Origin: Verrucomicrobiaceae bacterium
GTDB lineage: Bacteria > Verrucomicrobiota > Verrucomicrobiia > Verrucomicrobiales > Verrucomicrobiaceae
DNA length: 49,721 nucleotides
Direction of reading: 5' to 3'
NCBI GenBank assembly: GCA_027484445.1
Contig: JAIXSY010000054.1
Location: forward strand, 1 to 49,721
Under the pieces are notes generated by a model. That model was not told where the DNA came from. It ran no database searches and worked only from the letters and a program-made list of their open reading frames with translations. Made by a program: the position numbers and the translations under genes. Positions 44,401-49,721 of this stretch are shown here, one piece after another; position 1 is the first letter of the stretch, and each line of letters opens with the position of its first letter.

Positions 44401-47060
44401 GCAACGACACGCTGACAGTCGGGGCCGGCGACACGGCGCGCGGCGGCGATGGCGACGACACCTTCATCGTCGATGTCACGCAACTCGACGCCAATGGCCA
44501 GACCGTGGCCAACAACACCGTCGATGGCAGGTCGTCCGCGCCCGACAATGATGTGCTCGACCTGCGCAATGCGGGCAACTGGCGCATCCTCACTCAGGCG
44601 GCGGATGCCAGCGGCAGCGGCACCAGTGGCGCGATCCAGTTTCTGGGCGCTTCGGGCGTGGCCACGGGGCGCGTCCTGAACTTCACCGGGATCGAGTCGA
44701 TCCTCGGCACCGCATTTGCGCCGCCGAACCAGCCCCCGGCATTCACCAACCTGACCGATGGCCAGACCATCAGCATCCCCGAGAACACCACCTTCGTGGT
44801 CGACGCGAATGCCAGCGATCCCGACAGCGACTCGCTTACATTCTCTATCGCTGGGGGGGCGGATGCCGCCCGGTTCACGATCAACCCGGCAACGGGGGTT
44901 CTTGCTTTTGCTTCTGCCGTGGATTTCGAAGGCACGCGCAGCGCCGTCGGCAACGACCAGATCTACGAGATCACCATTCGCGCGACGGATGTCTGGGGCA
45001 GCCAACGCGATGTGGCGGTCTTGGTCAATGTCACCGATGTGTTCGAAGTCCCGCCCGATGGCACCGTAAACGGTTCGGCAGGCAATGACACCCTGACCGC
45101 GGGCTTTGCCGATGCCCAGACCGATCAGATCGATGGCACCGACGGGTTGAACGATTCGATCAACGCGGGCGCGGGCAACGACAGTGTCGATGCGGGCCAA
45201 GGCAATGACACGGTCTTTGGTGATACGGGCACGGACAGCCTGTTCGGCAACGTCGGCAACGACAGCCTCATTGGCGATGCGGGGAATGACACGCTCGATG
45301 GTGGTGCGGGCGCGGACAGCCTTTATGGCGGTACCGACAACGACTCCGTGTTCAACGGCCTCGGCCGCGATTTGGTCTATGGCGGCGCAGGCGACGACCG
45401 GTTGATCGATACCTCGGGCTACAACTCCACCTCGGATGCCGACACGGTCTATGGCGACGCAGGCAATGACACGATCGAGGGGACCACGTCTGACGATCAG
45501 CTTTTCGGTGGGGCCGACAATGACCGCCTGATCGGCGAGGCTGGCAATGACCTGCTGGACGGCGGTCTGGGCGAAGATGCCTTGCAGGGCGAAGATGGCA
45601 ATGACACCGTGTCGGGCGGCGATGGCAATGACACGCTGTGGGGGGCCGCGGGCACCGATGCACTGGACGGCGGGGCAGGCAATGACAGCCTGAATGGCGG
45701 CCTCGGGAATGACACGCTGGGCGGCGGGGCGGGCAATGACAACCTGTCGGGCGGCGACAATGACGACCGGTTCACCCTGACCGCTGATTTTGGACGGGAC
45801 ACGATTGTCGGCGGCGAAACGCTCGAGACGATTGGCGACAGCCTGAGCGCGACGGATGTGGTGGCGGCCACGACCCTGACCTTTACCGCGGCCGAGGCGG
45901 GGACAATCACAGACGGCACCTCGACCGCAACCTTCAGCCAGATCGAAAACTTCGCACTGGGGTCCGGCAACGACTCGGCCCTTGGCGGTGCGGGCAATGA
46001 CCGCATCGACGCGGGCGCGGGCAGCGACAGCCTGTCAGGTGGCGCGGGCAATGACAGCCTGTCGGGTGGCGCGGACAATGACACCCTGACTGGTGGCACC
46101 GGCAGCGACTCGCTTATCGGTGGCGAAGGGCGCGACAGCCTTGCCGGTGGCGACGGTGACGATGACATCGTCATCGGCGCCAGTGACCAAGCCTTTGGCG
46201 ACAGCGGCGATGACGTGTTCTCGATCAACCCCGCGCTTGCGGGCACGGGCACGATCCTCGTGCAGGGCGGTGAGACGGGCGAGGAAGCGGCCATTGACGG
46301 CGCCAACAATCCCGGCGGGCTTTCGGGCGACGTGCTGGACCTGACGGGCGGCTCCAACGTGCGGCTCGTCTATGACAGGTCCGACCCGACCTGGAACGGC
46401 ACCACATCGGAATCGGGCACAGCGACCTATCGCAACAGCCTGAACCAGAATGTGACGGTGCAATTCAGCCAGATCGAGCGCGTGGTGGCCTGCTTTGCCG
46501 CAGGCGCGATGATCGAAACGGCACGGGGTGAGCGCGCGATTGAAAGCTTGCAGGTCGGCGATCTGGTTCGGACCGCGGATCACGATTATCAACCCATCCG
46601 CTGGATCGGCTCAAGCAAGGTGGCGGCCACAGGTTCGGTCGCACCGATCCTGATCAAGGCGGGGGCCTTGGGCAACACGCGCGATCTCAAGGTCTCGCCC
46701 CAGCACCGTATGCTGCTGGGGGGGTGGCAGGCTGAAATGCTGTTCGGCGGCGACGAAGTGCTGGTTGCGGCCAAGCATCTGGTCAACGACCAGACCATCC
46801 TGCGGCTAGAAGGCGGCGAAGTGCATTACTTCCACATGCTGTTCGACGCCCACGAGATCGTCTTTGCGAACGGCACGCCATCCGAAAGCTTTCACCCGGG
46901 CCAGATCGGCTGGACTGCCCTTGCCGAAGAGGCGCGCGCCGAAATTCTGGAACTTTTTCCAGAACTCGCCATGGGCGATTTTACCGCCTATGGCGCTTCG
47001 GCGCGACGCAGCCTGACCGCGTTCGAGGCCAAGATCGTAGCCGAAATGATCGCCCCTTGA
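41442..47060 (+). CDS. M10-type metalloprotease/RTX/Hint exoprotein
   Basis: 1872 aa. Layout: a Cys-rich N-terminus (CVCGSTGCGGQC ... CSC, residues 10-50), a ConA-like beta region (about 100-235), a metzincin protease domain with FFHETGHALGLAHPHD (zinc histidines from H413), a first RTX block (about 597-640), a second ConA-like unit (about 708-845), RTX repeats of the GGxGNDxxx type (about 890-1010), a cadherin-like domain (PPAFTNLTDGQTISIPEN, about 1100-1200), a long RTX block (about 1210-1586), and a C-terminal Hint domain from C1684 (CFAAGAMIETARGERAIESL ... SPQHRMLL). There is no Sec signal; secretion by a type I system is expected, with calcium folding the repeats outside. The Hint domain could self-cleave or process the C-terminus. 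No secretion genes are adjacent. Confidence 0.92.
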   Translation: MPIDDTPITASSSDPLAGACVCGSTGCGGQCLTGQTVATGPITPVFATDQAVCSCALQDPIAAAYEASRLGDMDGLIGLEANTILSSAVNGPLMLNDATQAPIPGGMQFYLQFQLNWQGDDREEFQVLAKVATAQSASTNQIELKQVFGSTQVQLLVEVNGVEKSFVVNGVMVNSDRNWIVQVTDQGQAQLIIDGALRGEMFVGDISSIPRDQVTLGKSDFGGGNQVWGAFSNVRADLDGDGLQDVVQVPPPRLPVPFAPDPIPDLPNPNPDGFTNTALIPNADRIITRGDTGNPIIDTMSVGVGWKGDTITYSFNVQDIDNNGKADFDEGGWRKFYAHMLTNVTQFTGVDFWERPEGVGTIEYNLAPGGGGVSGTPGLFAAPNTGTIVGITGAVADVGLNVGAFNFTRTFFHETGHALGLAHPHDFENPNGIDTGISQGFAGISQKGDHFLNSKLYASTSYAGKFWGEDNPFTTAVDFGTNLDGLDQSTFLPFDIAALQTLYGINPTFALGDDVYSFNDSGAESQGLRTIWDNGGTDTIQYTGSQRSVINLNDATIRQEVGGGGFLSTSESLDAGFLIANGVTIENAIGGEKQDFITGNEVANTLTGNGGNDIIKGGDGNDVLIGGTGNDSLDGGSDMDVASLSGARADYSWNGQADNIWTFTHLTTGAVDTLRDIETVRFEASNETLVLSATPFTARPLEVTQPPPIIPGPAFFAEATVRFDNPAGGQWQRVFDFGNGPAKQNILLTQVRNTNTMRLDYYGETSNFYLEVPNSIVQGRVATWRVEISELGAVKIFKDGVVVATGTGQPLLDVPRANLLVGQSNWSGDTPLIGEVLSFTADINGDGTIDVQRGTADPLPGIVNGTVGDDFLSVGFADVQDDAVDGPDGLNDVIDVGGGNDTVSFGAGSNTVYGGAGDDLINSGIVSGAASGNTLIYGGIGNDNISDSAGNDTVYGGLGNDLLTLDRGGDDVADGGDGNDTLIGGAGNDTLTVGAGDTARGGDGDDTFIVDVTQLDANGQTVANNTVDGRSSAPDNDVLDLRNAGNWRILTQAADASGSGTSGAIQFLGASGVATGRVLNFTGIESILGTAFAPPNQPPAFTNLTDGQTISIPENTTFVVDANASDPDSDSLTFSIAGGADAARFTINPATGVLAFASAVDFEGTRSAVGNDQIYEITIRATDVWGSQRDVAVLVNVTDVFEVPPDGTVNGSAGNDTLTAGFADAQTDQIDGTDGLNDSINAGAGNDSVDAGQGNDTVFGDTGTDSLFGNVGNDSLIGDAGNDTLDGGAGADSLYGGTDNDSVFNGLGRDLVYGGAGDDRLIDTSGYNSTSDADTVYGDAGNDTIEGTTSDDQLFGGADNDRLIGEAGNDLLDGGLGEDALQGEDGNDTVSGGDGNDTLWGAAGTDALDGGAGNDSLNGGLGNDTLGGGAGNDNLSGGDNDDRFTLTADFGRDTIVGGETLETIGDSLSATDVVAATTLTFTAAEAGTITDGTSTATFSQIENFALGSGNDSALGGAGNDRIDAGAGSDSLSGGAGNDSLSGGADNDTLTGGTGSDSLIGGEGRDSLAGGDGDDDIVIGASDQAFGDSGDDVFSINPALAGTGTILVQGGETGEEAAIDGANNPGGLSGDVLDLTGGSNVRLVYDRSDPTWNGTTSESGTATYRNSLNQNVTVQFSQIERVVACFAAGAMIETARGERAIESLQVGDLVRTADHDYQPIRWIGSSKVAATGSVAPILIKAGALGNTRDLKVSPQHRMLLGGWQAEMLFGGDEVLVAAKHLVNDQTILRLEGGEVHYFHMLFDAHEIVFANGTPSESFHPGQIGWTALAEEARAEILELFPELAMGDFTAYGASARRSLTAFEAKIVAEMIAP

Positions 47061-47104
47061 TCCCGCAGCGATGACTCCGGGCGTTCGTCGGGGCGGCCGT
47101 TCGG

Positions 47105-48184
47105 TCAGACCGCAAGGGCGGGATAATCGGTATAGCCCTTGGCCCCGCCGCCATAAAGCGTGGCAGGGTCGATGGGGGCAAGCGCAGCGCCCGATTGCAA
47201 GCGGGCGACAAGGTCTGGATTGGCGATAAACGGGCGGCCAAAGGCGATCAGGTCAGCCTCGCCCGCCGCAAGATGCGCGGTGGCCAAGGTCAGGTCATAG
47301 CCGTTATTGGCGATATAGGTCCCGCCAAACCGCCGCCGCAGCCCTGCAAAATCAAACGGCGCCACGTCGCGCGCACCCCCGGTCGCCCCTTCGACCACAT
47401 GCAGATAGACCAGACCCAGCTTGCTCAGCCCATCCACGATGTAATCGAACTGCGGCTGCGGGTCGCTGCAGGACACGCCATTGGCGGGCGACACCGGCGA
47501 GATGCGGATACCCGTGCGCGCCGCCCCGATCTTGGCCGAAACCGCCGCTGCCACCTCGAGCATCAGCCGCGCACGGTTCTGAACCGAGCCGCCATAGGCA
47601 TCGGTACGCTGGTTCGCGCCGTCCTTGGCGAATTGGTCCAGAAGATAGCCGTTGGCACCGTGAATCTCGACGCCATCAAAGCCTGCCGCAATCGCATTGG
47701 CCGCCGCCGTGCTGAAATCCTCGACGATGGCGGGGATTTCCTCGGCCAAAAGGGCGCGCGGCATCGAGGTTTCGGTGAATGTGTTGTTCACAAAGGTTTT
47801 GGTCCCGGCCGCGATGGCCGAAGGGGCCACCGGCGCCGCCCCACCCGGTTGCAGATCGACATGGCTGACGCGGCCGACATGCCAAAGCTGCAGGAAGATG
47901 CGGCCACCCTTCGCATGGACCGCCTCTGTGATCACCCGCCACCCGGCGACCTGCTCGGCCGAATAGATGCCGGGCGTGTCCTGATACCCCTGCGCTTGCG
48001 GCGAGATCTGCGTCGCCTCGGCGATGATCAACCCTGCCGTGGCGCGCTGCGCATAGTATTCCGCCGCGAACGGCCCGGGCACAAGCCCCGCTGCCGCCCG
48101 GTTGCGTGTCAGGGGTGCCATCACGATCCGGTTGGCCAGCGTCAGCAGGCCAAGATCATAGGGCTGGAAAAGCGAGTTGGTCAT
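47105..48184 (-). CDS. Old Yellow Enzyme family NADH:flavin oxidoreductase (NemA-like)
   Basis: 359 aa from the ATG at 48184; the 11 extra upstream residues are not conserved in style. An FMN-dependent ene-reductase acting on activated alkenes. Seen: ANRIVMAPLTRNRA, AEATQISPQAQGY, FLQLWHVGRVSH, VEIHGANGYLLDQF (H-x-x-N substrate-binding pair), TDAYGGSVQNRARLMLEV and the C-terminal FMN phosphate site IANNGYD ... IAFGRPFIANPDL. Convergent with the RTX gene. It is followed upstream by the PanB-like operon in the same direction at a 207-bp gap, so probably a separate transcript. Confidence 0.93.
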   Translation of the reverse strand: MTNSLFQPYDLGLLTLANRIVMAPLTRNRAAAGLVPGPFAAEYYAQRATAGLIIAEATQISPQAQGYQDTPGIYSAEQVAGWRVITEAVHAKGGRIFLQLWHVGRVSHVDLQPGGAAPVAPSAIAAGTKTFVNNTFTETSMPRALLAEEIPAIVEDFSTAAANAIAAGFDGVEIHGANGYLLDQFAKDGANQRTDAYGGSVQNRARLMLEVAAAVSAKIGAARTGIRISPVSPANGVSCSDPQPQFDYIVDGLSKLGLVYLHVVEGATGGARDVAPFDFAGLRRRFGGTYIANNGYDLTLATAHLAAGEADLIAFGRPFIANPDLVARLQSGAALAPIDPATLYGGGAKGYTDYPALAV

Positions 48185-48391
48185 CGGTGTTCTTTCTGAA
48201 CCTGGGTCATCGCCCATATGCGAACCCTACCGCAAGGGCAAGGCGGCACGCCCGGACATGCATCAGGATTGGCCAGACCGAAGGCCGACAACAACATCTC
48301 GCCCCCCATCCGCAATCACACCGGGGGGCCGCCTGTCACACCACCGCAGGCGCACCCTTCCACCCTTGGCCGATGGCGCGGGTCCAAGCTG

Positions 48392-49192
48392 TCAGGCTTG
48401 GCCGTCCAACCAGTCGCGAAAGGCTGCGACCACGTCGGGGTCGCTGTCCACCATGTATTGCGGGGCGGGATAAAGGCCCGTGTGCACGTCGCTTGCAAAG
48501 GCCGACATGGCCTTGACGCGCAACTCTTGCAGGCGTGCGTATTCGGCGGCGAAGTCGGCATAGACCTTGGCATGGCGCGGCACTTTGCCGGTGTTCTGCC
48601 CAAGCACGTCGTCGGTGAACAGATACTGCGCATGGCCGCCCGGGCCTGCACCCATCGAAATCAGGAAAAGGTCGGTCTTTTCCGCGATGGCATCGGTGAT
48701 GGAATGGGGCACGACCTCGATCTCGGCGGCAAAGGCGCCCGCCTGTTCCAACGCTTTGACCTGCTTGTAGACCAGTTGGGCGGTTTCCAGCGTCTTGCCC
48801 ACCGCCTTGAAACCACCGGTCCAGGTGCGCTTTGACGGGATCAGGCCGACATGGCCACAGACGGGAAGCCCGTGGTCCGCCATGGCCCGCACGGTTTGCA
48901 ACGAACCCGAACAATAAAACCCGTCCGCGCCATGCTTGAACAACGGAAAGGCCCAACGCAGGAAATCGGCCGTATCGCCGATCTCGTAGAAATTGTCGCC
49001 CGGAAAGGCAAAGGCCGTCGGCGCGACCTCGCGAAAGCGGCGGTCCATGATCATCGCGGGTGGAACGGACAGCAGCTCGACCCCGGCGCGTTCGGCGGCC
49101 TCGGCCTCTTCCAGCGTTTCCACGCGCAGCATCGCAAACTGGTGCTTGCCGCGTGCATCGAGCAGGTCGCGGACGGTAAGGCGTTTGGCCAT
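48392..49192 (-). CDS. PanB-like (ketopantoate hydroxymethyltransferase superfamily) protein
   Basis: 266 aa. TIM barrel with the PanB framework: ERAGVELLSVPPAMIMDRRF, then LPVCGHVGLIPSKRTWTGGFKAVGKT, which corresponds to the PanB GHxGLxPQ ... GGFKVQGK signature. However the PanB KxEG active-site stretch is replaced by GFYCSG, so the lysine and the first glutamate are missing. The ATG overlaps the Rieske gene stop (TGATG). The substrate is more likely another alpha-keto acid or a different reaction than pantothenate synthesis. Co-transcribed with a Rieske ferredoxin and a desaturase, which also argues against pantothenate. Confidence 0.8.
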   Translation of the reverse strand: MAKRLTVRDLLDARGKHQFAMLRVETLEEAEAAERAGVELLSVPPAMIMDRRFREVAPTAFAFPGDNFYEIGDTADFLRWAFPLFKHGADGFYCSGSLQTVRAMADHGLPVCGHVGLIPSKRTWTGGFKAVGKTLETAQLVYKQVKALEQAGAFAAEIEVVPHSITDAIAEKTDLFLISMGAGPGGHAQYLFTDDVLGQNTGKVPRHAKVYADFAAEYARLQELRVKAMSAFASDVHTGLYPAPQYMVDSDPDVVAAFRDWLDGQA

Positions 49193-49506
49193 CACGGCAC
49201 CTCGATATAGACGTCGTCGCCTTCGACCTTGGTAGCAAAGGTTTTCAGGTTGATGCAAACCGGTGCGCGTTTCGCCTCGCCGGTGCGATAGTCGAACTGG
49301 CCGTTGTGCTTGGGGCATTCGATCAGATGGCCCATCACCAGCCCGTCGCACAGATGCACCTCTTCATGGGTGCATTTGCCCGCCGTCGCATAAAAGGCGC
49401 CTTCGGGCGAGTGGTAGATGGCATAGGTGGCCCCGGCATGGTCGAAGCGGATCAGGTCCTCTTCGTCGATGTCATCCGTGGCGCAGGCGCGTATCCATTG
49501 CGGCAT
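49192..49506 (-). CDS. MocE-type Rieske [2Fe-2S] ferredoxin
   Basis: 104 aa. The Rieske cluster ligands are CTHEEVHLCDG (C-x-H) and CPKHNGQFD (C-x2-H). Complete small Rieske ferredoxin, cytoplasmic, electron donor. It is preceded by the C-terminus of a desaturase (11 bp away) and followed by the PanB-like gene with an overlap. It would deliver electrons to the desaturase or a related oxygenase. Confidence 0.93.
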   Translation of the reverse strand: MPQWIRACATDDIDEEDLIRFDHAGATYAIYHSPEGAFYATAGKCTHEEVHLCDGLVMGHLIECPKHNGQFDYRTGEAKRAPVCINLKTFATKVEGDDVYIEVP

Positions 49507-49517
49507 CTGTGTTTTCC

Positions 49518-49721
49518 TTATTCGGCAGGGATGGCTTGGGGCATATCGCCCAGTGCCGCCTTGTGAAAGTCTTCGCGATAGGGTTTGGCCGTGGCGGGCA
49601 ATTCGCGTTTGATGAAGTGATCCTCATAGGCAAGCTGGCGTTTCAGGGCGGGCCACATCTCGGCAAAGGCCTCGGCAATCGACCGGTTCGGCGCGGGCAG
49701 GTCGTGCTTGATCGCCTCATG
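49518..49721 (-). CDS. fatty-acid desaturase-like protein, C-terminal 67 residues
   Basis: Partial; the rest lies beyond the window end. The visible part reads HEAIKHDLPAPNRSIAEAFAEM ... LAYEDHFIKRELP and ends QAIPAE with TAA at 49518-49520. HEAIKHDLPxPxxS with a following helix is typical of the C-terminus of MocD-like desaturases associated with MocE ferredoxins. It is in operon with the Rieske gene. The iron-binding histidine boxes are outside the window. Confidence 0.72.
   Translation of the reverse strand, partial: HEAIKHDLPAPNRSIAEAFAEMWPALKRQLAYEDHFIKRELPATAKPYREDFHKAALGDMPQAIPAE

Noticed and set aside
45070..46200. Tandem repeats as a possible CRISPR or satellite array
   Set aside because: They are in-frame nonapeptide RTX repeats of a coding sequence with variable spacing; no constant repeat/spacer layout.
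42795..46592. Long antisense frames opposite the RTX gene (42795-43910, 44220-45200, 45497-46357)
   Set aside because: They mirror the repeated GGxGxD codons of the RTX blocks and have no ribosome-binding sites.
48301..48329. GCCCCCC / GGGGGGC inverted repeat as a terminator
   Set aside because: 15-base loop and no T-run in either direction; it could be chance in a GC-rich spacer.

Overview
The window looks like a chromosome segment of an alphaproteobacterium, most likely of the Rhodobacterales. It has high GC, an rRNA operon tail with a 5S gene followed by tRNA-fMet, Hint-domain RTX proteins of the kind common in that order, and a MocE-type ferredoxin next to a PanB-like protein and a desaturase. 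A 33.6 kb genomic island (about 242-33829) is inserted in the 3' end of tRNA-fMet. It is bounded by a perfect 21-bp direct repeat (242-262 and 33809-33829).

Left arm of the island (219-6316, all minus strand, reading toward the tRNA): a 224-aa unknown protein, two 76-aa unknowns, a 72-aa excisionase-like HTH protein, then two tyrosine recombinases and one large serine recombinase overlapped by ATGA junctions. The serine recombinase gene ends inside the tRNA and its stop codon lies across the anticodon.

Core cargo (7086-30925): a complete Dpd (7-deazapurine in DNA) modification/restriction system in two convergent operons. The plus-strand operon is dpdE-F-G-H-I-J-K-D (SNF2 helicase, RecQ-like helicase, DpdG, P-loop protein, DpdI, a large DEAD/DEAH helicase, a PLD-like protein, DpdD). 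Almost every junction overlaps by 1-4 nt. The minus-strand operon is a DUF6884/YaaA-like protein (candidate DpdC), a DGQHR-domain DpdB, the TGT-like transglycosylase DpdA, a second DpdB, QueC, and a YhhQ-type queuosine-precursor transporter, again with overlapping junctions. The working model is that QueC makes, or YhhQ imports, preQ0 or a related base. DpdA with DpdB swaps it for guanine in DNA and the candidate DpdC converts it further. The helicase/PLD operon attacks DNA that lacks the mark. Remnants of one IS3-like element lie just outside both operons, in the same orientation.

Right arm (31211-33808): a two-gene module of a HAD phosphatase and a three-helix membrane protein resembling PycTM effectors, then a short gene fragment and DNA without a convincing gene.

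Beyond attR (33830-49721) is ordinary chromosome. First comes a terminator that probably ended the rrn/tRNA-fMet transcript before insertion. Next is a small biosynthetic locus: a sulfotransferase-like protein, an amidohydrolase, an adenylation-carrier-thioesterase (A-T-TE) protein, a second sulfotransferase and a GT2 glycosyltransferase. Then come a regulatory-looking spacer with perfect inverted repeats, an 1872-aa M10 metalloprotease/RTX/Hint exoprotein, and on the minus strand an Old Yellow Enzyme, a PanB-like protein with altered active-site positions, a MocE-type Rieske ferredoxin and the C-terminus of a fatty-acid desaturase. No CRISPR array was seen.
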